Shown: positions 28,547 through 37,361, numbered from the stretch's first letter. The stretch is 64,000 nucleotides of DNA from Clostridium acetobutylicum ATCC 824 (GCF_000008765.1 NC_003030.1:3444001-3508000), one strand, 5' to 3'. Program-made: numbers and translations. Notes: generated from the letters alone by a model not told the origin.

Positions 28547-29275
28547 TTATGTTTCCTTTAAAACAAACAGGGTTTGATTCTGAATAAGTCTTACGGTTAT
28601 ATGCATTACCATCTTCTGCTTTATTCTTTGCATGTTTTTTGCTGCATCTATCTTATCTACCATATTCAATTCTTCAAATTTAGCATGAACTAATTCACAA
28701 CAAACCTCTTCCTCTTCTTTATAGCTTTCTATCAGCGTTATTTCATTATTTTTATCAACTATTTTTAAATTTCTATTTTTACCACTAAGAATTGGCTGAA
28801 CTATATATTTTACTCTTGTCACACATCTAAAGGGTACATTAATCGTCATATTCTTTACTTCACCACTTATAGAATCGTCGCACCTATCCTTTTCCTTAGT
28901 ATATTGAATACTTTTTATTACTGTCCCATTTAAAAAAAGTTTATTTGTTTCAGGAATTAATCTACAACTCTCAAGCCTTACTCTTCTTTTTATGCCATCT
29001 ATATGCACAATAGGTCGTTCTAGACTTACAATATTCTCCAAATCGATATTCACCACAACTTCGGTTATTATAACTGGCATACGTACAGGAATGAATCCAG
29101 CCTTAATACTAAATTTCACTAGATCACTATTACACTCTGTAAGTATCCTCACAGAAATATTTTCTTCTTCCTTTTGCTGAGGCTCTTCTTTATTTATTTC
29201 CACAATCTCTTCTTTATCTTCTTCTATCTTTTCTACTTTATGTCCATGATGGCGATGTTTTCTATGCCTACGCAA
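28547..29275 (-). CDS. SPOCS-domain (DUF3794-like) protein with His/Arg-rich head
   Basis: 242 residues. The first 18 residues are almost all Arg, His and Lys (RRHRKHRHHGHK), followed by an acidic Glu/Lys segment to about 45. The core from 45 to 180 holds a SPOCS-type pattern: VRMPVIITEVVVNIDLE, VRLESCRLIPETNKLFLNG, then VPFRCVTRVKY. SPOCS domains occur in spore coat and exosporium proteins of clostridia (for example CsxC-type proteins). It shares its core with the next gene upstream, so the two are paralogues. Start is TTG at 29275 with GGAGAG 9 bases upstream. A role in the spore outer layer is likely but not proven. Confidence 0.7.
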   Translation of the reverse strand: MRRHRKHRHHGHKVEKIEEDKEEIVEINKEEPQQKEEENISVRILTECNSDLVKFSIKAGFIPVRMPVIITEVVVNIDLENIVSLERPIVHIDGIKRRVRLESCRLIPETNKLFLNGTVIKSIQYTKEKDRCDDSISGEVKNMTINVPFRCVTRVKYIVQPILSGKNRNLKIVDKNNEITLIESYKEEEEVCCELVHAKFEELNMVDKIDAAKNMQRIKQKMVMHITVRLIQNQTLFVLKET

Positions 29276-29348
29276 CCTAATTCACTCTCCGAATCTTGCT
29301 AATATATGTTGTAAGAGGATCAGCTCTCAGTCTGACCCCCTAATTTAA

Positions 29349-30248
29349 CTACTTTTTATATTTGTCAATCATTCCATTCCATTCGCCTTTTCCTTTGTAG
29401 CCATATTCCTTGCCAAACTCTTCTTTTTTGAAGCCCTCTTTACTAAATCCTTCCTTGCCACAACCTTGATTTTCAAAGCCTTGGTTCTCAAAGCCTTCTT
29501 TTTTGTAACCTTCTTTTTCAAAGCCTTCTTTTTCAAAGCCTTCTTTTTCATCATAATGTCCATGATGAGTGTGTCCTACTTGTTGTTTTTGAAGTAATTT
29601 TATTGCAATATAAACAACTGACTTATCAGTGAATTCTTGGAACTCTTCTTCATTTAAGAAGTGATCTATTGGGCATCCTCTATCATCAATATCTGCATCA
29701 TATATCTCAGACCATTCAAGTTCACAATATACAGGTTCATTAAATATTTCATAGCTTGCTCTATCAGCTTCTCTTATATTTTTACCCATTCTCTTTTGAT
29801 CAAAATATCTAGCTACATCTGGCTGAAAATTAGGGAACACTCTAGGGCGAGCTCCATTAAATTCCACTCTTGTAACGCATCTAAATGGAATATGAACTGT
29901 AGTATCATTGATAACACCGCCTATACCTGATTTTGTAGTACAGTGTCTTGAAGCATATTCTATATTCTTTCTTATATAGCCCTCAATGAATACCTTGTCA
30001 GTTCCTCCAACATATCTGCATTCAGTAAGGAATACTTGTTTCTCAATTCTCTTTATTTCATAAGCAGGTTCATTTAATTTAACCTTAGCTTCTACATCTA
30101 TTTGAATAACAAACTCTGAAAGAACAACAGGTACTTTATACTTTCCAGGTCTTACAGGCCAGTTTTCTGCCTGCTCAAGTGTATGAGCCTTTAAAACCGA
30201 TGCATTACAAAATGAAGTTGGGCATGAAGTTCCTTGATTATTTTCCAT
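29349..30248 (-). CDS. SPOCS-domain (DUF3794-like) protein with KEGFE repeats
   Basis: 299 residues. Residues 38-130 carry the same core as the preceding paralogue (VPVVLSEFVIQIDVEAKVKL, VFLTECRYVGGTDKVFIEG, HIPFRCVTRVEF). A His-rich stretch HTHHGHY (226-232) leads into about nine pentapeptide units of consensus (E/K)KEGF from 234 to 281, then a basic Gly/Lys tail. Seven cysteines are scattered in the core. GGAGAAGAG precedes the ATG. An AC-N17-AATACTATA element about 60-90 bases upstream resembles a sigma-K promoter. Likely a spore coat or exosporium protein; the charged repeats may mediate assembly. Confidence 0.7.
   Translation of the reverse strand: MENNQGTSCPTSFCNASVLKAHTLEQAENWPVRPGKYKVPVVLSEFVIQIDVEAKVKLNEPAYEIKRIEKQVFLTECRYVGGTDKVFIEGYIRKNIEYASRHCTTKSGIGGVINDTTVHIPFRCVTRVEFNGARPRVFPNFQPDVARYFDQKRMGKNIREADRASYEIFNEPVYCELEWSEIYDADIDDRGCPIDHFLNEEEFQEFTDKSVVYIAIKLLQKQQVGHTHHGHYDEKEGFEKEGFEKEGYKKEGFENQGFENQGCGKEGFSKEGFKKEEFGKEYGYKGKGEWNGMIDKYKK
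29406..29549 (-). repeat. 15-bp coding repeats (KEGFE tail)
   Basis: About nine to ten units of 15 bases encode the pentapeptide tail of the SPOCS-domain protein; variants change F to Y or C and KE to NQ. Confidence 0.8.
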
Positions 30249-30387
30249 TTGTATCTCTTCTCCTTTACCATAACATGGGATATTTTACACCCTGATATAT
30301 AGTATTCTGCTAAGATAAAAAATGTACTATGCTAACCCAATTTTTTTTACTTTAAGCCTATATATTAAACTACTTTTGTGTAAAATA

Positions 30388-30419
30388 AGAGCCCTGAAAG
30401 CTAAACCTTTCAGGGCTCT
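30388..30419. terminator. Terminator of the thiol peroxidase gene
   Basis: AGAGCCCTGAAAG (30388-30400) and its exact complement (30407-30419) form a 13-bp stem with 6-base loop; T-rich on the minus strand. Confidence 0.9.
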
Positions 30420-30449
30420 ATTATATTATATTGCATACTCTTAAACTAA

Positions 30450-30944
30450 TTATTTGGCAGCCTGAGCTGCTTGTAACACTTCATCATAGTTAGGATATCC
30501 TGATACCTCTTCTAGATAATTGGCATATGTGACTTTATTGCTGCTATCTACTACAAAAACAGCTCTTGCTAAAAGTCCTAACTCTTTAATATAGGTACCA
30601 GTATTTTTACCAAAGGCTCTATCTCTATAATCAGATAATGTTGTTACATTCTTAATTCCTTCAGCTCCGCACCATCTTGATTGTGCAAAAGGTAAATCCA
30701 TTGAAATAGTATAAATTGAAACTCCATCTATTTCTGATGCTCTTGCATTAAAGGTCTTTACTTCAAGATCACATACAGGCGTATCAACAGATGGAACTGC
30801 CAAAAATACTCTTACTCTATTTGTATTCTTTAACATCACTGGCTCAAGAGAACTATTTACCGCAACAAAATCTGGAAATGTATCTCCAACCTTTATTTCT
30901 GTTCCTTCTAATGTAACTTCTTTTCCCTTAAATTTTACTTTCAT
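30450..30944 (-). CDS. tpx: Thiol peroxidase (Tpx-type peroxiredoxin)
   Basis: 164 residues, the usual Tpx length. Peroxidatic cysteine C58 is in PSVDTPVCDLEVKTFN and resolving cysteine C92 in SRWCGAEG, the 34-residue separation typical of atypical two-cysteine Tpx. It reduces hydroperoxides with electrons from thioredoxin, useful for oxygen tolerance in an anaerobe. No clear ribosome site precedes the ATG (upstream bases are AAATAAACAGTATGCT), which is odd beside the strong sites of its neighbours. A large imperfect palindrome lies 30-110 bases upstream. Confidence 0.92.
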   Translation of the reverse strand: MKVKFKGKEVTLEGTEIKVGDTFPDFVAVNSSLEPVMLKNTNRVRVFLAVPSVDTPVCDLEVKTFNARASEIDGVSIYTISMDLPFAQSRWCGAEGIKNVTTLSDYRDRAFGKNTGTYIKELGLLARAVFVVDSSNKVTYANYLEEVSGYPNYDEVLQAAQAAK

Positions 30945-30972
30945 AGCATACTGTTTATTTTATTTAAAATAA

Positions 30973-31054
30973 TATATAAGGAAATTAACGACTAGAATTT
31001 TGCTATATATCAGGGGGGATATCAATCACAATATAGTGTTAATTTCCTCATATA
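30973..31054 (-). other. 82-nt inverted-repeat element upstream of tpx
   Basis: Arms 30973-30989 and 31038-31054 pair over 17 bases with one mismatch. Inside, CTATAT/ATATAG and a small ATATC/GATAT stem display a loop of six C (minus strand) or G (plus strand). It is either a structured tpx leader, a small RNA or a small mobile inverted-repeat element; I see no target duplication. Confidence 0.45.
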
Positions 31055-31172
31055 AGTTGCATTTAAATAAATAAACTACTCACCTCTCTTATATAATATT
31101 TATTATTAAGTAATATCTATTATATATTACTATAATACTACCTAAAACCTAAATTGTAAATATATTATTGCA

Positions 31173-32087
31173 TTACTTTTGCAAAATATATATCATTTTA
31201 TTATTTACAACTTCAAATTTTTTTATATACAGTACTATTAATTTTTTTGCTTCAGATACATATCCATAGTTTGAATATAATTCTGCCAATTCTAAATATC
31301 CACCATCATATTTAGAAATAGTTTGAATGAGTTTTTTTAGGCATTTAATTTCTTTAGTTGCTAACAGTATATCTATTATTTCAAAAATACATGAATAATA
31401 TTCCTCGTCATTTTCATGTGGAGTTATACCTCTAATATCCAAAGCTGCATTGTAAAAGTTTATATATGCCTTTAGCTTATTTTTGTTATATAAGCTAAGC
31501 TTTTTGTAATCAAATTCATCTATTATTTTCCACGCTAACCTATATTCTTCAAGCAGTACACAGCAAATAACCTTATACATTCTGATCTTAAAAAAGTATA
31601 AATAACTTTGAGAAAAATTATCTATATAATCTTTGCACTTATCATACTGTTTTAATTTTAATAAGCATTTTATTTTAATTAGTTCAAGGTCACGTGTCAC
31701 TTCATCCTCCTTAAGACACGTATCTATAATTTTGAGAGCAACTTCATAATTGCCCTCAAAACAAAATATATCTGCTAACAACGAATTATGAATCTTAACT
31801 TTTCCAGCTTTCTTTAAAATTTCGTTTATTGGAGTATTTGATAATAACAATATTCTAACCATTAAATAATAGGCCTCAATATAGTTGGATTTACTAATTG
31901 CCTCCTTACAATACTTATAGGCTTCTTCATAATCTTTAAAGTAAGCATATATCTTGGCTAACTCTAAAGAAGCTTTACTCCCTACCTTCTCTTCAAGCTT
32001 TCTTGCTTCTTCAAAGCACTTCACTGCAGGCCCCATAAAATTTTTTCTTTTGTACATAATTCCCTTCTCGTAATACGATAGAGGCAT
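31173..32087 (-). CDS. Tetratricopeptide-repeat protein
   Basis: About 304 residues, all helical, with TPR-like units such as GPAVKCFEEARKLEEKVGSKA and YKDYEEAYKYCKEAIS near the N-terminus. No enzyme domain is seen. It resembles the TPR half of the glycosyltransferase encoded just upstream, so it may be a detached copy acting as its scaffold. A GTG at 32096 would overlap the upstream stop, but GAGGTG is 8 bases from the ATG at 32087, which I prefer. Last gene of the minus-strand repeat-protein cluster. Confidence 0.65.
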   Translation of the reverse strand: MPLSYYEKGIMYKRKNFMGPAVKCFEEARKLEEKVGSKASLELAKIYAYFKDYEEAYKYCKEAISKSNYIEAYYLMVRILLLSNTPINEILKKAGKVKIHNSLLADIFCFEGNYEVALKIIDTCLKEDEVTRDLELIKIKCLLKLKQYDKCKDYIDNFSQSYLYFFKIRMYKVICCVLLEEYRLAWKIIDEFDYKKLSLYNKNKLKAYINFYNAALDIRGITPHENDEEYYSCIFEIIDILLATKEIKCLKKLIQTISKYDGGYLELAELYSNYGYVSEAKKLIVLYIKKFEVVNNKMIYILQK

Positions 32088-32092
32088 ATATA

Positions 32093-33874
32093 TCACCTCA
32101 ATATATCTAAAATCTCATTATCAAATACCTCAAATTCCTTTATAGATCTTATTGCCTCTTTTTTTGCCATACTTTCAATGCCATGTTTATAATATAGCTT
32201 TGAAAGATTCAGTAGTACATTTTCATCACTTATTAAATTAAACAAATTAAGAGCTTTTTCAAACTCATCATATAATTTATTCGAAAGTAGAATATCGCAA
32301 ATATCCAATATAAAACCTGTATATTCTTTATCTTCCTTGTCCTCGGATAAAACTTTTGTTTCTTCATTCATAAATAGTTTTACAAATTGAGAATATACTT
32401 CAAGCTCCTTTTTATCCTGCCTTTTAAGCTTACCATCTTTAAATATCTCTAGATCTTTAAGCGCCTCTTTAAATTTTCCTATCAAAACTAAGCTCAAAAC
32501 CTTATACATAGAAGCATTAAAATAAAATACACTTTCTTTTGCAAAATAATTAGCTTCTGCACATTCATTAAATTTTTGAGCTCTAATCATAGCCTTAAGC
32601 TTTAAGTCTAATATTGCATCTGAATTAAGTCCTTCTTTTTCACATTTGTCCGTATATTCAAGTGCCTCATTAAAATATCCCTCATCATAAAGAATATTTG
32701 CTATAAAAAAATATGCTTTGGGGTAATCAGAAAATAGCTTTTCTAATTCAACTTTAAATTCTTCTATTGGCGTCTTTCTTTCCTTTAATATATGTCCTAT
32801 AACATATACAGGATTTACAAAGTCATTCTTAGCCTTTATGGTTTCAATACAATATTTATATGCTTCTTCATAATCCTTCAAACCCATATATATATTAACA
32901 AGTTCATATAAAGCTTTAAAACTCCATGTCCCATAATATAGCTTTAAATTTGAGGGAGGTTCTCCCATCTCAATACATCTTTTAAGAGCCTTTATTGCAA
33001 GCGTTGGACGTCTAGTAGCTTCATATATAAGTGCTTTTAAAAAATATATATCTGTTGCATTAGGATAATATTCAAGCCCTATATCTGCAAACTCTATTGC
33101 TTTTTCATGTTTACCAATACCAAAGTTTGTAACTATTAACCTTGTGATTAGTACAAATCCAAAACCAGAACTTGGATTAAAATCTTTATAAGCTTCACAG
33201 TAATGAGTTAATGCTTTTTGTAAATCACCTATAGCATAATACTCGTTTCCAATATTAAAATGAGCAAATCTATCGTCTGGATTTTCCTTAAGCTGTTTCT
33301 TTAAAAGAGGTATGTTTCTTCCTCTTTTATTCTTCTTTTTAGATACATCCTCCAAATATCCGTAATGATATATTCTTATATTATAAATTACATTCTTTAT
33401 TTCTTTTTCAGTATTAATCAACTGATTGTGAACAATACCTTCGTACTTATATCCATAATTATTTTTAAAGAGTCTCGGATTCAAATTAACACTTATATTA
33501 CTACTATCTACAAATTCTCCACAATAGCTCAAGGTTTCAAAGTAATAAAGACAATCTTCTTTTAAATTATTCTTCACAAGCTCTTTGAATTTTTCTTTGT
33601 CATCCTTAGAGAATTCATCATCCCCATCCATTATGAATATCCAATCCTTAGTTGCATATTTAAGGGACTCGTTTCTTGCATCGCTAAAGCTATTGTTCCA
33701 CATAAAATAATGAATCTCAGCTCCAAACTTTTTAGCTATCTCAACCGTTTTATCAGTAGAGCCCGTATCAACTATAATTATTTCATCAACGATGTCCTTA
33801 ACACTATCCAGGCATTGAAATAAGTATTTTTCTTCATTTTTCACTATCATACACAAACTTATTTCATTACTCAT
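32093..33874 (-). CDS. GT2-family glycosyltransferase fused to TPR repeats
   Basis: About 593 residues. Residues 1-200 are a GT-A domain: SLCMIVKNEEKYLFQCLDSV, EIIIVDTGSTDKTVEIA and the metal-binding IFIMDGDDEF. The rest is helical TPR (EYYAIGDLQKALTHYCEAY and YEEAYKYCIETI). This GT2-TPR arrangement is found in protein glycosyltransferases that act in the cytoplasm, where the TPR part holds the acceptor. The frame is open to 33919, but that extension runs through a hairpin; the ATG at 33874 (MSNEISLCMIVKNEE) has GGAGTGA upstream. It lies directly downstream of the repeat-protein gene, the obvious acceptor candidate. Confidence 0.8.
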   Translation of the reverse strand: MSNEISLCMIVKNEEKYLFQCLDSVKDIVDEIIIVDTGSTDKTVEIAKKFGAEIHYFMWNNSFSDARNESLKYATKDWIFIMDGDDEFSKDDKEKFKELVKNNLKEDCLYYFETLSYCGEFVDSSNISVNLNPRLFKNNYGYKYEGIVHNQLINTEKEIKNVIYNIRIYHYGYLEDVSKKKNKRGRNIPLLKKQLKENPDDRFAHFNIGNEYYAIGDLQKALTHYCEAYKDFNPSSGFGFVLITRLIVTNFGIGKHEKAIEFADIGLEYYPNATDIYFLKALIYEATRRPTLAIKALKRCIEMGEPPSNLKLYYGTWSFKALYELVNIYMGLKDYEEAYKYCIETIKAKNDFVNPVYVIGHILKERKTPIEEFKVELEKLFSDYPKAYFFIANILYDEGYFNEALEYTDKCEKEGLNSDAILDLKLKAMIRAQKFNECAEANYFAKESVFYFNASMYKVLSLVLIGKFKEALKDLEIFKDGKLKRQDKKELEVYSQFVKLFMNEETKVLSEDKEDKEYTGFILDICDILLSNKLYDEFEKALNLFNLISDENVLLNLSKLYYKHGIESMAKKEAIRSIKEFEVFDNEILDILR

Positions 33875-33896
33875 AAAATCACTCCAAAATATATGA

Positions 33897-33939
33897 CAGG
33901 TGACAAACCTAAATTGCACATACCATGGTTTGCCACCTG
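33897..33939 (-). terminator. Hairpin between repeat-protein gene and GT2 gene
   Basis: CAGGTGaCAAACC (33897-33909) pairs with GGTTTGcCACCTG (33927-33939), one mismatch. On the minus strand it precedes the GT2 ribosome site and may attenuate read-through from the very repetitive gene. Confidence 0.5.
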
Positions 33940-33970
33940 AAATTTTTAATTTAAAAATTCAGCCTAAAAT

Positions 33971-33999
33971 CAACTTATGCATATCTTATACATAAGTTG
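33971..33999 (-). terminator. Hairpin just 3' of the repeat-protein gene
   Basis: CAACTTATG (33971-33979) and CATAAGTTG (33991-33999) form a 9-bp stem 20 bases past the stop; moderately T-rich flank. Confidence 0.5.
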
Positions 34000-34019
34000 A
34001 TAATCTTAGCTACACTAAA

Positions 34020-35786
34020 TTAGTTTTTAGCATCAAAAACAACTTGTACCGTTGGAATTGTTGTACTACTAGAAATCAAATTAACTGCAGCATATTTTAG
34101 ATATTGAGTTCTATCTAAAACTAATGCTTTTGTTATATCTGAAGTTATAGTTCCTACTGGTAAATCAATATACGGAGTATACACTGCCCTATTTGTGCTT
34201 GGTACAAGAGCTATTCTAGCTGTTAAAGTTGCAGGTACATTTGAAATTTTCTTAATATACCATCCGGTAGCTGAATATTGAGATATATCTATAAAATTGG
34301 TGTAAGTGCCTGTAGATGAAACTGCTATATCTTGAACAGTAGCATATACTCCACTTCCAACTATTCTACTATTGACATCTCCTGATATAGTTCCTAATAC
34401 TCCGAGTCTTGTTAATGTTCCCACTGCTGCTAATCTATTAACTGTACCCAGTATTCCCAATCTTGCTATTGTTCCTACTGTGTTTACTGCGTTAACTGTT
34501 CCTAATACTCCGAGTCTTGTTATTGTTGCTACTCCTGCTACTCTATTAACTGTGCCCAGTATTCCCAATCTTGCTATTGTTCCTACTGTGCTTACTGCGT
34601 TAACTGTTCCTAATACTCCAAGTCTTGTTATTGTTGCTACTCCTGCTACTCTATTAACTGTGCCCAGTACTCCCAATCTTGCTATTGTTCCTACTGTGCT
34701 TACTGCGTTAACTGTTCCTAATACTCCGAGCCTTGTTATTGTTGCTACTCCTGCTACTCTATTAACTGTGCCCAGTACTCCTAACCTTGCTACTGTTCCT
34801 ACTGCGTTAACTGTTCCTAATACTCCAAGTCTTGTTATTGTTGCTACTCCTGCTACTCTATTAACTGTGCCCAGTACTCCTAACCTTGCTACTGTTCCTA
34901 CTGCGTTAACTGTTCCTAATACTCCGAGTCTTGTTATTGTTGCTACTCCTGCTACTCTATTAACTGTTCCCAGTACTCCTAACCTTCCTACTGTTCCTAC
35001 TGCGTTAACTGTTCCTAATACTCCAAGTCTTGTTATTGTTGCTACTCCTGCTACTCTATTAACTGTGCCCAGTACTCCTAACCTTGCTACTGTTCCTACT
35101 GCGTTAACTGTTCCTAATACTCCAAGTCTTGTTATTGTTGCTACTCCTGCCACTCTATTAACTGTGCCCAGTACTCCTAACCTTGCTACTGTTCCTACTG
35201 CGTTAACCGTTCCCAATACTCCGAGTCTTGTTATTGTTGCTACTCCTGCCACTCTATTAACTGTGCCCAGTACTCCTAACCTTCCTACTGTTCCTACTGC
35301 GTTAACTGTTCCTAATACTCCAAGTCTTGTTATTGTTGCTACTCCTGCTACTCTATTAACTGTGCCCAGTACTCCTAACCTTCCTACTGTTCCTACTGCG
35401 CTTACTGCGTTAACTGTTCCTAATACTCCAAGTCTTGTTATTGTTGCTACTCCTGCTACTCTATTAACTGTTCCCAGTACTCCTAACCTTCCTACTGTTC
35501 CTACTGCGTTAACTGTTCCTAATACTCCGAGTCTTGTTATTGTTGCTACTCCTGCTACTCTATTAACTGTGCCCAGTACTCCCAATCTTGTTACTGTTCC
35601 TACTGCGTTAACTGTTCCTAATACTCCGAGTCTTGTTATTGTTCCCACTGCATTGATTGTTCCTACATTTATTTGAAGTTCTCCTGTACTATTAACTTTA
35701 ACAGGTTGATAATTAGTTCCATCATATCCATATATAGCTGATCTTAGTTGACTTGCTGCATTTTGAAATACTATACTATTTGCCAA
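34020..35786 (-). CDS. Fibrous repeat protein, 33/36-residue Gly-Val-Thr repeats (DUF6385-like ends)
   Basis: 588 residues in three parts. Residues 1-41 are non-repetitive (SIVFQNAASQLRSAIYGYDG), with no signal peptide. Residues 42-470 comprise 11 near-identical units beginning RVAGVATITRLGVLGTVN and a degenerate twelfth; units are 33 residues, or 36 with a VST/VSA insert. Each unit contains two RLGVLGTVN half-repeats, alternating hydrophobic and small residues as in beta-solenoids. Residues 475-588 form a probable beta-sandwich (TYTNFIDISQYSATGWYIKK). The plan recalls the exosporium glycoprotein BclA: short head, long repetitive stalk, globular tail. Start is TTG at 35786 after GGGGAG. Function unknown; glycosyltransferase genes on both sides suggest it is glycosylated. 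Confidence 0.75.
   Translation of the reverse strand: MANSIVFQNAASQLRSAIYGYDGTNYQPVKVNSTGELQINVGTINAVGTITRLGVLGTVNAVGTVTRLGVLGTVNRVAGVATITRLGVLGTVNAVGTVGRLGVLGTVNRVAGVATITRLGVLGTVNAVSAVGTVGRLGVLGTVNRVAGVATITRLGVLGTVNAVGTVGRLGVLGTVNRVAGVATITRLGVLGTVNAVGTVARLGVLGTVNRVAGVATITRLGVLGTVNAVGTVARLGVLGTVNRVAGVATITRLGVLGTVNAVGTVGRLGVLGTVNRVAGVATITRLGVLGTVNAVGTVARLGVLGTVNRVAGVATITRLGVLGTVNAVGTVARLGVLGTVNRVAGVATITRLGVLGTVNAVSTVGTIARLGVLGTVNRVAGVATITRLGVLGTVNAVSTVGTIARLGILGTVNRVAGVATITRLGVLGTVNAVNTVGTIARLGILGTVNRLAAVGTLTRLGVLGTISGDVNSRIVGSGVYATVQDIAVSSTGTYTNFIDISQYSATGWYIKKISNVPATLTARIALVPSTNRAVYTPYIDLPVGTITSDITKALVLDRTQYLKYAAVNLISSSTTIPTVQVVFDAKN
34377..35663 (-). repeat. 99/108-bp coding tandem repeats
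   Basis: Period 99 bases, or 108 in units 2, 9, 10 and 11. Units differ mainly by single silent changes (CCGAG/CCAAG, GTGCCC/GTTCCC), so expansion is recent. The antisense strand is open throughout (34372-35676), a by-product of the repeat. Confidence 0.9.
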
Positions 35787-35828
35787 AGTTTTTCACTCCC
35801 CATTGTTTATCAAAAATTCCATATAAAA

Positions 35829-35862
35829 GTTAGACTTATACAGTAGATGTATAAGTTCTAAC
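35829..35862 (-). terminator. Hairpin between UDP-sugar dehydrogenase and repeat-protein genes
   Basis: GTTAGACTTATACA and TGTATAAGTTCTAAC pair with a one-base bulge and 5-base loop; on the minus strand CTTTTATA follows. It could end the dehydrogenase transcript or be a leader attenuator of the repeat-protein gene. Confidence 0.55.
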
Positions 35863-35908
35863 CAAAATGGATTTTATCTTCTTAGATTTAAATATTAAGC
35901 TACAGTTA

Positions 35909-35935
35909 TATTATATGGTGGACAACCAATTTAGT
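35909..35935 (-). promoter_or_regulatory. Sigma-K-like promoter candidate for the repeat-protein gene
   Basis: On the minus strand AC (35935-35934), a 16-base gap, then CATATAATA (35917-35909), matching the sigma-K pattern AC-N16/17-CATAnnnTA. It would give a leader of about 115 bases. Short motifs of this kind arise by chance, so this is inference. Confidence 0.4.
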
Positions 35936-35943
35936 GATGGTTT

Positions 35944-37257
35944 TTACAAAAGCTCGATATTGCTCCTATCCTTCAAATTCTTCGTTGCATTTCTAACATC
36001 AAAAATAAAGTTTGAATTTTGTTGTATAAACTTGTAATCATACTTGCTGTGATCTGTAGTTATGATAACCAAATCAAAATCCATAAGCTTGCTCTTACTT
36101 ATATCAATTCCGTAATGTTCTTTATTTTTATACTTATAAACTGAAATATGAGGATCATAAAAAGACACCTTTGCTCCTTCTAATTCAAAATTTTCTATTA
36201 TCCTAATTGCAGGACTTTCCCTATAATCATCTATATCCTTTTTGTAGGCTATACCAAGTATCAATATTTTAGAATCTTTCAAGGGTTTATTAAATCTATT
36301 CAGTATCTTTGTAGCTCTTTCTACAACATACATACTCATACAATTGTTTATTTCTCCAGAGGTTTCTATAAGACGTGTATGGTAATTATATTCTCTTGCT
36401 TTCCAAGTTAAATAATAGGGATCAAGAGGAATACAATGCCCACCAAGTCCGGGACCTGGATAAAATGCCTGAAAACCATATGGCTTAGTTTTAGCAGCTT
36501 CTATAACTTCCCATATATCTATATTCATCTTATTGCATATGATAGCCATCTCATTTATAAGACCTATATTTATATTTCTATACGTGTTTTCAAGGATTTT
36601 TTCCATCTCTGCAATCTTTGGACTTGAAACTTCATGCACTTTTACCTCTAATATATTTTCATAAAAAGCTGCTGCTATTTTTGTACTCTCTTTTTGCACT
36701 CCTCCTACAACCTTGGGTATATTCTCAGTTTTATACTTAACATTCCCTGGATCAACTCTTTCAGGAGAAAATGCCAAATAGAAATCTCTCCCACACTTAA
36801 GTCCAGACTCCTTTTGAAGTGTAGGAAGTATAAGCTCCTCTGTTGTACCTGGATAGGTTGTACTTTCAAGTACTACTAACATTCCCTTATTAAGATATTT
36901 TCCAACTACCTCTGTAGAATTTCTAACATAGCTTATATCAGGCTGTTGATACTTATCTAATGGGGTTGGTACGCATATCAAAACGATATCCGTACTCTTT
37001 ATAAATTCAAAGTTAAAGGTTGCTTTAAGTTTGTCCTTTTTAACAACTTCTTTTAACGTATCATTTGGGATATCATTTATATAGTTTTGTCCATTATTTA
37101 TCATATCAACTTTCTTACTTTGAACATCAAACCCTACAACCTTATACCCTTTAACTGCACTTTGAACTGCAAGTGGAAGCCCTACATATCCTAGACCAAT
37201 TACTCCCACAACAGCTGTTTTATTCTTTATTTTTTGCGCTAAACTTTCCTGTTTCAA
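35944..37257 (-). CDS. Nucleotide-sugar dehydrogenase (UDP-ManNAc/UDP-Glc dehydrogenase family)
   Basis: About 437 residues. The N-terminal Rossmann motif is VVGVIGLGYVGLPLAVQ; the catalytic cysteine lies in GPGLGGHCIPLDPYYL; the C-terminal domain has KILILGIAYKKDIDDYRESP. The set matches the WecC/TuaD-type family that oxidises C6 of a UDP-sugar to a uronic acid with NAD+. The GGHCIPLDP form and length fit UDP-N-acetylmannosamine dehydrogenase best, though UDP-glucose cannot be excluded. The frame is open from TTG 37272; TTG 37257 lies just after GGAAGTGG and is preferred. It likely supplies a uronic acid sugar to the glycosyltransferases around it. Confidence 0.85.
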   Translation of the reverse strand: MKQESLAQKIKNKTAVVGVIGLGYVGLPLAVQSAVKGYKVVGFDVQSKKVDMINNGQNYINDIPNDTLKEVVKKDKLKATFNFEFIKSTDIVLICVPTPLDKYQQPDISYVRNSTEVVGKYLNKGMLVVLESTTYPGTTEELILPTLQKESGLKCGRDFYLAFSPERVDPGNVKYKTENIPKVVGGVQKESTKIAAAFYENILEVKVHEVSSPKIAEMEKILENTYRNINIGLINEMAIICNKMNIDIWEVIEAAKTKPYGFQAFYPGPGLGGHCIPLDPYYLTWKAREYNYHTRLIETSGEINNCMSMYVVERATKILNRFNKPLKDSKILILGIAYKKDIDDYRESPAIRIIENFELEGAKVSFYDPHISVYKYKNKEHYGIDISKSKLMDFDLVIITTDHSKYDYKFIQQNSNFIFDVRNATKNLKDRSNIELL

Positions 37258-37361
37258 TATAACCACTTCCAAAATTTTAATATAACGGACTGCGCTCTAT
37301 ACATAATATGTTTTAAAGAGAATTTTGTTATTTCATAAAAACTGGATCTTATATAAAAATC

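Noticed and set aside
30973-31054. Miniature inverted-repeat transposable element
   Set aside because: No target-site duplication at the ends and no second copy in the window; kept only as a structural element.
34377-35663. Possible CRISPR array because of regular repeats
   Set aside because: The repeats are contiguous coding units with no unique spacers, and no cas genes are present.
34372-35676. 434-codon open frame antisense to the repeat protein (TVPNTPSLVIVATPATLL repeats)
   Set aside because: It is produced by the 99/108-base periodicity, which keeps stops out of the opposite strand. The sense strand has the ribosome site, non-repetitive ends and terminator context.
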